Shown: piece after piece, positions 22,399 to 31,105 of the stretch
Layout: each line of letters starts with the position of its first letter
Position numbering within the stretch: position 1 is the stretch's first letter
Assembly (NCBI RefSeq): GCF_039555335.1
Contig: NC_092628.1
Coordinates: 62,939,235 to 63,003,234 of the forward strand
DNA from: Amphiura filiformis
Lineage: Eukaryota; Echinodermata; Ophiuroidea; Amphilepidida; Amphiuridae
Length of the DNA: 64,000 nucleotides
Direction of reading: 5' to 3'
Translations under genes and position numbers: made by a program
Notes under the pieces: model-generated
Database searches by the model: none
What the model was told of the DNA's origin: nothing
Seen by the model: the letters and a program-made list of their open reading frames with translations, nothing else

Positions 22399-22790
22399 TT
22401 ACTTCTTTGACAGGACTTCTACAAGACGTTTACGCGACAGCTCTGCAATTTTTTGTAACTCTTCAATCTTTTTCTTCAAGTGCTCATTTTCGGTCTCCAA
22501 AGCATCGGCCTGGGACTCCATACTGTCGAACTTATTTTTTTGCGAGTAAGTCGTGACCTCACGAGAAGCAACATTATTCTTATCTCTACGTCGCGCATCG
22601 CCTGTCTGGTTTTACCGGAAGTTTTTCCTGTTGATTTGCAAGCACGTTTGACTGGAGGCTCATCGTCGGTTGGCTCAGTCTCGGTGCAGAATTCACCAAC
22701 AGAGGGCGCAGCGGTAGAATCGTTAATTGTGAAATCACTTCCTGCCAATGCAGCTGAGTTATCAGCAAGATCAGAGGGACCAGTTTCCGC
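22399..22790 (-). CDS. bZIP gene, terminal coding exon (basic region and zipper)
   Basis: The acceptor TCTTTTCAG precedes 22,790 and the exon opens in phase 0 with AETGPSDLADNSAALAG. It continues through KRACKSTGKTSGK, then changes frame by one base near 22,605 into QTGDARRRDKNNVASR. A second change near 22,560 is needed to read RSRLTRK, and a third at the A7 run near 22,535 leads into NKFDSMESQADALE. Read this way, the invariant N and R of the basic region and the zipper leucines have canonical spacing. Without the last two changes one frame stays open, but with a missing invariant Arg and one extra residue. The TAA ends at 22,399; the same bases could also form a donor (AA/GTAAGC), so a further exon is not excluded. 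Confidence 0.75.
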
Positions 22791-25700
22791 CTGAAAAGAT
22801 AAAAAAGAATAGGGAAAAAATAAGTTTCATCCAGGGTGAAAAACATTTGCATATACTGCAAAGAAAACAAACAAATACATCAAATCCAAAACAAAAATAT
22901 ATACATATCAAAATTCAGATCAAAAATAAAGCACTTGAAACAGCTAGCAACAAAGAAGCGAACTACATGTACATAATAATGTAATAAATCTCAAAGAAAC
23001 TCAACAATTAAACCCCATTTTTAAACATCGCAGCATGCAAAAGGGGCATGTAACCTCACCATTGTACAAAGTTCACCATAATTTCGATTTAAAAGAGCTC
23101 TTTTCCAATGAAAACTAGAAAATGCTGAAGCAGTCCGAGGTAAACACAAAACCATAGCTAAAAATCCTCACCGAACGAATAGCTTCCTCCAATAATCGGT
23201 ATTTTGTCTATTCTGAAAACACTTTGTATATACTCAAACTTCTCATTACTTTCTAGGATGTTGCAAGGTGGTGCAATAGCACTTATTATTAAAAACATCA
23301 ATATTCATCACATGGACTGTGATTGGTTATTCCTTGCACTAAGATACCATAATAAAAGGAAATACACATCCCTTATAAGGCAAAACCAGCACTGCACATG
23401 CGTGTTCAATCATCAATAAACAGTGTATTCAGTGTACTGTGTATTTCCAGTGGTGGTGCAATCCAAAAGGTTCCCTGACCTTGGAATTCCCCGCCCACAC
23501 ACTGTGTTCAATGTGTTTCTAGATATTATCCTGACAAAAATAGTAAACCTATACCAAAGAATGTAATGGTATATTGCGCAATATTGCATTTGGTGGTGAA
23601 AGTCACTGGCATGTAGTTAATATCCCAGGGTCCTACTTTGGATTCTAATTCACCAGAGCTCTGCTAATTCACTAAAATGACATTTGTAAACTAAAATCAG
23701 TATCATTTTAAGATATTTGAAAAAAAATTCCCCTTAATCTTGTAAATAAGGAAAACATTTGAAATTAATTTATGGTCTTTTTTTTTTATACATTTTACTG
23801 TCTACTTTTATAGAAACAACAATTTGAGCTGAAAACACAGAATATATTGTATGAAGTATGCTTTGTCCCATCCAGGACTTGAACCTGGCTCTTCCCAATT
23901 GAATAGGGACGCTCTAACCACTGAGCCAATGGGGCATTTATACTCCTACAATATTTTTCTAATTTTAAAAACAAAGAAATTTCCTTAGCATTGCATCATG
24001 CATTTTAAGGGTTTCGTGTACGAGTTAATAAGTGTCACTAATGTCATGCCAACAAATTTCTCTCATCTTGCATCATGCTGTCAATGGCTAATTTTATTCA
24101 GAAATACATCCCAGGCCTGTGGCCATATTTATTGCATCAGAATTAATCCAAAAATCAAATTCTGTAGCTCGTTCACGTAGCGGTTCCGTTGTCCCACTGG
24201 CCTAACATAGATTGCCTGGCGATCGGAGTGTTATCGTCAGAGCACCTCGGACTACAAATTCTGGTGCATAAGGATTTCCATATCACATTGCACACAATTT
24301 GCTCATTATTTAAACTTCCAGGAATAATTTAAAACATTTTACATTAAATGGAATGAAAATGATTTAGCAAACTAATTTTTATGTTGAACCCTAACTTTTT
24401 AAATGAAAAAAAAACCAACAAATTACAAAATGCAAAAACTTACAGAGAAATTCTCTAGGAATCCAGTCAGGTCTGTGAATGTGTTAAAAAGTGATCCAGC
24501 GATGCATCTGTTTCAGCTGGACTCACTTCTTCGTCGCTTTTCTCCAAGTGGACCAAAGACCCCAAATCAATGGTATCAACAGCAGCAGGTTTGATGTTGT
24601 CCTCGCTGCTGGATGCCACCTCGTTGACGTCCATGAGGTCCGGGAAAAGCTCCGTCACATCCACGGTCAGAAACTGGTCCGACTCTGTCTTGAAGATGTC
24701 ATCAGCTGGCATGCAGGAAGACAGGTCGGGATCACCTGGTTTGTGAAATGACAAAAATGGACCAACATTTTATAGGATGTGACGTACGGTCTGCACGTGG
24801 TGTACAATTTAAACTTAAATGGTATGTTTTTGGTGTAACATGAGAAATGCTTAAATTTGTATGAAAGTCAGAAACTTCTTTTCAAAAACCAGAACACCAA
24901 TATATGAAAGAAACTCACCTTGGTTAAAAAGGCCACTGAGCTCCAGTGGCTCCTTCAGTCCAAGATTGGAGGCTGTCCAGACTTTCTGTACACCATCCAT
25001 TTTGGGAGGAGAGGGATTTGGATCCATCGTCGAGGAGATCAAGGAGTGTTCCAATCGGGAGGGCTCGAGGCGGCACCGGCCGCTCTCGATGCCCTCGATA
25101 AGGTTTAAAGTCATTGATGATGACAACCATTCTTCCTTCAGCTGATTCGTTACTAAGCAAGGCCATTCTGTTGAATTAGAATCGGTCGTTGCTGGGGAAT
25201 CCAGGCTAAAACAGTTAAGACCCGAGTTACGGTATAGATCCAGGGGTCTTGTAGTTACCCCTGAAATAAAAACATAACATATTTCATTAATAATATTGAA
25301 ACACTATCTTGTGAAATTTAACTGATCTGTGATCACCATGCCATGGAACAGTTACCAGTTTAGTCATGTCACTGCCACTGGCATTTGGCAAGCAATGTGA
25401 CGGGTGTGTGACATTATAAAAACTAGCCCGAAACATCATGGCCCTGTTCCTTCCTCACTAGGTACGGAGAGAGACAGTGGAAATCGTAGTGATGGAGGTG
25501 TGAGTACCTCGGGCTATATAAAAACAGACATGTGACAGATCTCAACTTTACATTTAATAATTCCAATCGATGTTCATGTTGATGAGATATTTTAATCAAA
25601 ATGTTTCTTTCTGTTTATAATATGATATTATGATTTTCGGTTCCACTTTAGCCGTTTATACACACTGCAGGTGCAGCCATAATACACAGTTCATAATAGA

Positions 25701-25866
25701 AACCACAGCCATGACAGATATCGTACCATTTGTGTGTACATGTGTTTTGTGAGTGATGAAGAATTATGATGCGAACTTTTGCATCGCGATGCACTATTTT
25801 AACCGTGGATTTGCCTGGTTTTTACACCCAAATTTGCTTCTACATGTGAGTAAAAGATTCCTTACC
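22399..25866 (-). CDS. bZIP transcription factor (spliced gene; C/EBP- or PAR-like basic region)
   Basis: Three coding exons on the minus strand: 25,114-24,919, 24,735-24,444 and 22,790-22,399, plus a likely 5' UTR exon near 25,866. The deduced protein has an acidic, Ser/Asp-rich N-terminal part (ELFPDLMDVNE, IDLGSLVHLEKSDEE) that looks like an activation domain. The last exon holds a basic region (GDARRRDKNNVASR) and a leucine zipper whose leucines fall in heptads (ALETENEHLKKKIEELQK) close to the C-terminus. The KNNVASR signature with a C-terminal zipper resembles C/EBP, PAR and stress-response bZIP proteins; no specific orthology can be assigned. It would act as a dimeric DNA-binding regulator in the nucleus. 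Splice phases (1 then 0) agree, but exons 2 and 3 each need small frame corrections, see findings. I regard it as a functional gene with sequence errors rather than a pseudogene. Confidence 0.75.
22791..24443 (-). other. bZIP intron 2
   Basis: Phase-0 intron of about 1.65 kb between GTAAGT at 24,443 and TTTTCAG at 22,791. It holds the tRNA-like sequence at 23,864-23,935. Otherwise it is AT-rich with no supported gene; the open frames 23,204-23,419 and 23,998-24,180 are not recognisable. Confidence 0.6.
23864..23935 (-). tRNA. tRNA-like gene, positional anticodon UCA
   Basis: Read on the minus strand, 72 bases fold into a complete cloverleaf: 7-bp acceptor stem with one C-A mismatch, D arm GCTCAGTGGTTAGAGC, 5-bp anticodon stem with one T-T mismatch, loop ATTCAAT, short variable loop, and a perfect T arm (CCAGG, TTCAAGT, CCTGG). 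Internal Pol III boxes A (GGCTCAGTGGTTAG) and B (GGTTCAAGTCC) are intact. The loop places UCA in the anticodon, which would pair with UGA; it lacks the long variable arm of selenocysteine tRNA. It may be a degraded copy of a normal tRNA or a tRNA-derived SINE head. Confidence 0.55.
24444..24735 (-). CDS. bZIP gene, middle coding exon (acidic region)
   Basis: The acceptor AAACCAG precedes 24,735 and the donor TTCTCT/GTAAGT follows 24,444. It enters in phase 1 as GDPDLSSCMPADDIF and continues FLTVDVTELFPDLMDVNE and VHLEKSDEEVSPAETDASLD. The exon is 292 nt, one base less than the phases of its neighbours need. Adding one T to the T5 run near 24,490 restores DHFFNTFTDLTGFLENFS into the donor; as written the frame hits TGA ten codons before the exon end. 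Hydrophobic residues spaced within acidic runs are typical of transactivation domains. Confidence 0.7.
24919..25260 (-). CDS. bZIP gene, first coding exon with overlapping uORF
   Basis: The acceptor TTTTTATTTCAG precedes 25,260 and the donor CCAAG/GTGAGT follows 24,919. The frame that joins exon 2 in phase 1 (SPPKMDGVQKVW, LELSGLFNQ) has its first in-frame ATG at 25,114 (MTLNLIEGIESG), giving 65 codons in this exon. An earlier ATG at 25,166, in good context (AGA before, G after), opens another frame of 80 codons that ends at 24,924, only a few bases before the donor. I therefore annotate the start at 25,114 and treat the earlier ATG as an upstream ORF. Confidence 0.65.
24924..25166 (-). promoter_or_regulatory. 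Overlapping upstream ORF (80 codons)
   Basis: Starts MALLSNESAEGRMVV at the first ATG of the exon and overlaps the presumed main start at 25,114 out of frame. Its stop lies 5 bases before the splice donor. In ATF4, and with other designs in C/EBP genes, such an overlapping uORF holds back the main protein until eIF2 is phosphorylated. The same logic may apply here. The alternative is a true N-terminus joined by a frameshift, which would need an extra base or two missing ones. Confidence 0.45.
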
Positions 25867-25960
25867 TTTTTGCTAAGTCCTATTGGACGTTCGCTTTCGC
25901 ACTCCCGGCGGTTCGCCTTCGTTATTCGCGGCCAGTTTTGCTGACCACTACACTACCTTT
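25866..25960 (-). other. Candidate 5' UTR exon of the bZIP gene
   Basis: On the minus strand, a GC-rich stretch (GAACCGCCGGGAGTGCGAAA) ends AGCAAAAAG before GTAAGGAATC, a strong donor at 25,865. No other strong donor is evident between here and the acceptor at 25,261. The 5' end is not defined by the sequence. Confidence 0.4.
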
Positions 25961-26039
25961 CTCGATCGTATCAGATTTGCGTGTGAATGAAAAACGCCGG
26001 TAAATTGCAATTTATTGCGACATGCTAAATCTAAAAATA

Positions 26040-26175
26040 GCCATGATGGCATTCCCCACTCTCCAATCAGCAGCTTACTTTACACCAATACGTCATTGGC
26101 AGCCAATCACATGCGTTATATAATTAGTAATCGTAGTAACCTTTAGTGCGCAGGTTCATGGGATTTCCCGTTTTA
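26040..26175 (-). promoter_or_regulatory. Putative promoter region of the bZIP gene
   Basis: Upstream of the presumed 5' exon are several CCAAT or ATTGG words (26,062, 26,086, 26,094, 26,102), a TGACG half-site (inverted, near 26,090), a TTATATAA near 26,117, and GGGATTTCCC at 26,160-26,169, which fits the NF-kB consensus. Clustering of such sites fits a regulated promoter, but each short motif can arise by chance. Confidence 0.3.
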
Positions 26176-26773
26176 GCATAACAAACAACATGTACAAACA
26201 AGCCAGCAACTCAGCAAGGCAAATTTTGTTTACCGTGTTATTTGTTAGTTACGTAGGTACGTTATTCACACACTAGTAAACAAATATAAAAGGTAACGAC
26301 TTTTTTTCTTTAAAATCCAGGGACCTAAAAATGAATTCGGTCGTATGATTTTTGGGCGCACCTATAAATAAATAAATTAATTAATTTTAAAAAAAAGATA
26401 GCAAAAGGACAGACAAATATTGCTTTCTAAAGACATAAAGATCTTTCTCAAACTTTCTAATGGCAGATTTTACTTATTTCATGATTTTATTTTAATTTTT
26501 GAACGTCTGGTGATTAGTGGTGAAGAAACTTACTATCTTTTTAGTTCTCTTTTTTTTTCAAAACAGTAAAAACTACTTTTGGAGCACTTTTTTTTCAGAA
26601 TTCATCCTGACTTCAGGGTAATAAAATATCAAAACAAATTTCTTGGGCCTATGGTTATAAAATATGCACTCCGCCCCCCCCCCCCCCTCCACTATAAACA
26701 CTGTAAATCCCTATTTATAAACACTTTTTAAACATGTTAGGTGTTTAACCAAATTTTTATTATTATCTTAAAG

Positions 26774-26917
26774 GGATGGTGTTGATTTTATTTTAGAGAA
26801 TAGGTTTCAAAATATAAAACCCTTTTCATACACGTAGATTCTACAAAAGGGTTTCATATTTTGAAACCTATAAAGTCTCCTACAGATCACAAATCCAAAA
26901 TAAAATCAACACCATGC
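26774..26917. repeat. Hairpin MITE, about 144 bp
   Basis: GATGGTGTTGATTTTATTTT is mirrored by AAAATAAAATCAACACCATG. Inner arms ATAGGTTTCAAAATAT and ATATTTTGAAACCTAT also pair, as do AAACCCTTTT and AAAAGGGTTT. Related AT-rich text with partial pairing follows to about 27,120. Confidence 0.8.
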
Positions 26918-27479
26918 CTACAAGTTATCACACTTTGAATTTGTATCTAAACACATCCTGTACACAGTACCCCATCCTAAACACTGTGTGTATAGCTTGT
27001 GTTTATAATTATTATACAGGGATTAAACATCAACCTGTATGTAATCTAAACACCTCTGTTTAGCTTGTGTTTAGATTATAAATATAATTATTTATACAAG
27101 TTAATGTTTGATATCTAAACATGTCGCTTTAATGGTAGCATAATTTTAGAGTGTTTTGGACGGATATTAGTGTTTAGGATGCATTTAGATAAAGAAAACT
27201 TTGGACACTTTTGGCAGTCAAATTTGTATTTCGATATTTTTGAACAGGGTCGGAGTAGTGTGTTTATTATAGGTACTGTAATATCTGTGAGACTTCATAT
27301 AAAAGCTGAAAGTGAAAAGGTGCAATGTGGAAATCCTCGTGGAAAGCATAAATGAATAGATTCCAAGTGAAAGACAAGTCTTGAAAATTCTCACCATGTA
27401 TTTTTCATGAAAAATGGAAAAAAAGTGGTGAAGTTTGGAAGCTTCGTTGATTTCAGTGTGTCGGATTACATATTGCTGC

Positions 27480-28800
27480 TAGTGTCATACAGATACCCAG
27501 GCCCGTATTTAAACCAGGATTTGGGGGGGCTGATTTTGAAAAAGTAGACATATTTGTCCAAATTTGGACCTTTTTGGACTACGGGGCAGATTTGAAAAAG
27601 TGGACTTTTTTCCCCAAAATTTAGACCTTTTTTGACCAAAAAGGAATAAAAAAACCCAGTTTTTTTTTGCTAATGGGAAAAATGGGACTTTTTGGGTCAA
27701 AAAAGGGGACTTTTGGGGGATTGTAGGTGTATAATTTTGAATATGATTTTCACTTGGAGGGGGGAAATAGCAAAAATGTTTGTTTTGACCTATTATTTGT
27801 CCTAACTCAATAACTGCAATATACATATGGAAATATAAATGTGACCAGTGGCTGCCTTGACGATTTCCTATAAAATCAATGTATTACGCATAAATGTATT
27901 TTATCCAGAAATAAACTATATAATCAAAAATAACCAAAAACTGCAAAAATATGACCTGAAGGCTCTGACTCACCTTAAAAATGCAAAAATCTTATTTTTT
28001 GGTTATTTTTTTAAATTTTCTGTTCTAACGAAAGGTAAATATATTTGATGCGGGTGGTGTGGGGAGGGTGGTGTGGGGATGAGCATACAGTGACTTACAT
28101 ATTATCAAGCATGATAGTCATTGTGGCAAGGGTGGCACGTATAGACAAGGAGCAGTGCTGGACCATTTTTAACATCTTCTTTATCAGCCCTATCCCTAAT
28201 CCATAGTTTTGCTCGTGGCCTCAATTTGTTTTGCCCAGTGTGTTCAAGAATCTAAAACGTGGAGGGGGGGGGTAGATTGTGCAGAGTAAAAGTATTCAAT
28301 GTGCATGTTTATATACTTCTTAGGGGGCGGCATTTTTCTTCAGAAGGGGGTCCCAAAAATACAGGGGGGCCATTGAATTTTCCGTCCAAAAATAGGGGGG
28401 TTATAATTTTTTAACACCCAAAATAGGGGGTTATAGAATTATTAAGGGCTGGTGACTCAAAATTTTTATGCGCTAACTTCGCAGAATCGAAATATGCATA
28501 CAATCTATGCACAATTTTTACACGCTCCGCGCGCCTTCTTTACACTTACAATAAAAATTTTAACACGCTCCACACACTTTCTTCACTTTTAAGTTTTGAT
28601 GCGCTCCGCGCCTTAGTTCCAGCAATGAATAATTTTTCTTGAGTCTGTGTAGTTGGAAGGGGGGGTCATAACATTTTTCGACCCGCGATAGGGGAGGTCG
28701 TAAAAAAATTTTGCCCACGATAGGGGGGGTCATAAAAAAATTGACTCCGGTCACCGACATATTTGGGACCCCCCTTCCGAAGAAAATGCCAGACCCCTTA
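27480..28800. repeat. Low-complexity G/T-rich tract and family B copy 2
   Basis: 27,520-27,790 is built of runs such as GGGACTTTTTGGG. 28,320-28,780 is a series of G-run units (AGGGGGGTCATAAAAAAATT). At 28,565-28,765 it includes the same ordered blocks as 4,600-4,860 (CTCCACACACTTTCTTCAC, GCAATGAATAATTT, GGTCACCGACATATT). Minus-strand open frames 27,509-27,826 and 28,560-28,871 are translations of these low-complexity runs. Confidence 0.6.
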
Positions 28801-29133
28801 TGTGGCAACGTAAATAGACAGATTGGGGCCATTTTTCCTTCACCACGCACAAGCAGTGACAAGCAGTGCACACAAATTATAATTGTCTAATGTTGACCCC
28901 ATTTTTTTTTTTTTTGCTATGCCACTGCTCGGGGCCCCTGAACCCTTTAGGGCCCATGGACTTTGTCCACCCTGACCACCCACTTGCTATACACCCCTGA
29001 AGGGTGGAAAAATGGCAGTTATTATAATTTAAATGAAGAATGAATGAAATTGAAAGAAGAAGTACAACAGAATTGGAAGCCAAGAAAAAATGGTTGGTCT
29101 CAGAAACCTGCACATGTAGATGTGAAATCAGAT

Positions 29134-30419
29134 TAGGCCAGTCAAATGAAGAAAAATACGGGTTAAGTCACCACTAATTGCAACAGAATCCATTTAATCA
29201 CCATTCATTTCAGAAAAGCATATTAAATAACACATCAAATGTCCCCGAAAATCCAAGTAGTGGAACAGTGCATAATTTGCATAAATCCATGCCGCTTATG
29301 CATGGGGTGGAATTTAGAAGTTGGTCAACTCTTGTTAAACCCATAATTAATGTATTGCTCTCATCATAAATACTTTATTCAGAAAAGTATAGTTTGACCT
29401 GTCTCTGACATACAATTTTTGAGTTATAGGCAAAAAGGTTAAATTTTGGGGTCCACAGGTGTCCACAATTGAAAAATGCTCCAATTTTCATCCAATCGCC
29501 TCGGTTTCAAAATTATTCTTTTGGCAAAATGAATTAAAATGAGAACCAGTTGAATTGTTTTGGATGTTTTATTACATAGGTTAACATCATAAAATAGGTC
29601 ATGGTCAACAGGGCTCAATGGATTTTTATATTTTAGGCCATGTTACCCAGGTAACAAACTGCCTCAGATATGGCAAACTATTCTTTTTTTAATGTTTTTG
29701 CAAGTGGTAAACAATCTGAGACCATTTTTGTTCCCTGTGGAATCCAAATTTTGACATTTTCACCTATAACTCAAGAACTGTACATTGGAGATAAGTCAAA
29801 CTATACTTTTTCTAAATCCTTATGATGAGAGGGATTCATTGGTATGTTTTTTAACAAGAATTGACCATCTTTGAAATTTCACCCCTGCTTAAAGGCTTAA
29901 TGTACGATTTCCTTCCAATTTTAAATTTGTCATTATATACTCAAAATGCTGAAGTAATACTAGTAATAATGATCGGGAATGGTTTCTGTCCATTTTGAGC
30001 TGAAATAACGAGGTAACGTGAAAGAAACACTGCTTGTTATTTTGGCCGTTTAACACGCAGTTCTATATGGACATAAAGTCATAATTTCTTGAATTATGAC
30101 TTTATGTCTAACTTTGCTCTGTTTACCTACAAACACAACAAATTTGGCTGATTCCATTTAGGTGCAAGTTGTGACATGTGTAAACATTACAAATATGCAA
30201 AAAAATCAGGTTTGAAAAAAATTAACCAAATTCATATTATAAGATCGTACATTATGACTTTAAACAGCCATTTTGAATTTATGCAAATTAGGCACTGTTC
30301 CACTACTTGATTTTCTGGGACTTTTGATGTTTTTTGTTTGAGCTTTTGGAAGATGGATGCATGTGAAATGGATTCTGTTGCAATTAGTGGTGGGTGATTT
30401 CATATTTTGACTGGCCTAG
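29134..30419. mobile_element. Fold-back element with arms of about 350 bp
   Basis: Left arm landmarks TAGGCCAGTCAAA, CACTAATTGCAACAGAATCC, AAGTAGTGGAACAGTGC and AAAAGTATAGTTTGAC are all found in reverse complement and mirrored order in the right arm, ending TTTGACTGGCCTA at 30,419. The right arm is longer because it carries a nested insertion (29,893-30,259). No protein is encoded. Confidence 0.85.
29893..30259. mobile_element. Nested MITE flanked by TTAA
   Basis: TTAA at 29,889-29,892 and at 30,260-30,263 bracket the element. Its ends are AGGCTTAATGTACGAT and ATCGTACATTATGACT, a 16-bp TIR with two mismatches. The insert interrupts the right arm of the surrounding fold-back element, and the left arm reads through without it. 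An inner hairpin (GACATAAAGTCATAAT mirrored at 30,092-30,108) is present. TTAA target use is typical of piggyBac-type elements; the family assignment is inference. Confidence 0.75.
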
Positions 30420-30504
30420 ATTAGCCATGATGTAACACTGCCATGACAAACAATTTTGGACCTATTAAATTTATTTTTAGGGAAAAAATGTGGGACCAAA
30501 GGCA

Positions 30505-30690
30505 ATAAAAGAGAAATTTGGTATAGACAAATCCGATTCCACGCATTCCTACACCTCAATGGCAGCCATTGAAGTGGGCCATCCCACCTGAAATGTGAAA
30601 TGATGCAGGCTTTGCGTGAATTTTAAACTGTGTTCCATCACCCGTGTGACAAAAGGATGCTGAAAGTTTACAATGCAATAAAATATAAGA
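30505..30690 (-). repeat. Dispersed repeat family A, copy 3 (diverged)
   Basis: On the minus strand, GGTGTAGGAATGCGTGGAAT, then TCATTTCACATTT and GGGTGATGGAACACAGTTTA, correspond to blocks in the copies at 171-372 and 709-903. The open frames at 30,549-30,798 are inside this repeat. Confidence 0.65.
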
Positions 30691-31105
30691 TTGATTTTGA
30701 AGCAGCGTTTTCCACCAAATTGGGCAATATACAACACCATTTTGGTGCGGATGGCCCCCAGTAATGGCGGAAGGAATTCTGACCATCGCTTGGCTCATCG
30801 GATTAGTGTATAGCAGATTTGATTTTCTCTAAATAAAATCAATTACAGAGCACATAGCTCTTTGGCCGCATGTTTCCTAGACATACCAGAGTTTTTTCCT
30901 ACTTTTCAAAGTATGTCTGCTTTGCTTTTAAAGGAGTCCTGATAATCTCTGCCCTTCAGGATTAACCAGCTTATCTCCTGTCTCTTCATCAGACAGCATT
31001 CCTGATATTTGATATATCTCAATATCATAAAGTTAGCCTACTGATACTCATATATAAGTCAAAATAAATGCACCAAGACACAATGTTTATATTTGCAACT
31101 TAAAC

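Noticed and set aside
22399-25260. bZIP gene as a pseudogene
   Set aside because: Splice sites, phases and heptad spacing are intact and a promoter-like region is present. The breaks are single-base slips, mostly in short runs, and the same kind of slip occurs in NEO1 exons, so error is the simpler reading.
22399-25260. bZIP gene as XBP1 with IRE1-type unconventional intron
   Set aside because: The basic region (KNNVASR) is not XBP1-like (KNRVAAQ), the zipper is at the extreme C-terminus, and no 26-nt twin-loop intron was recognised.
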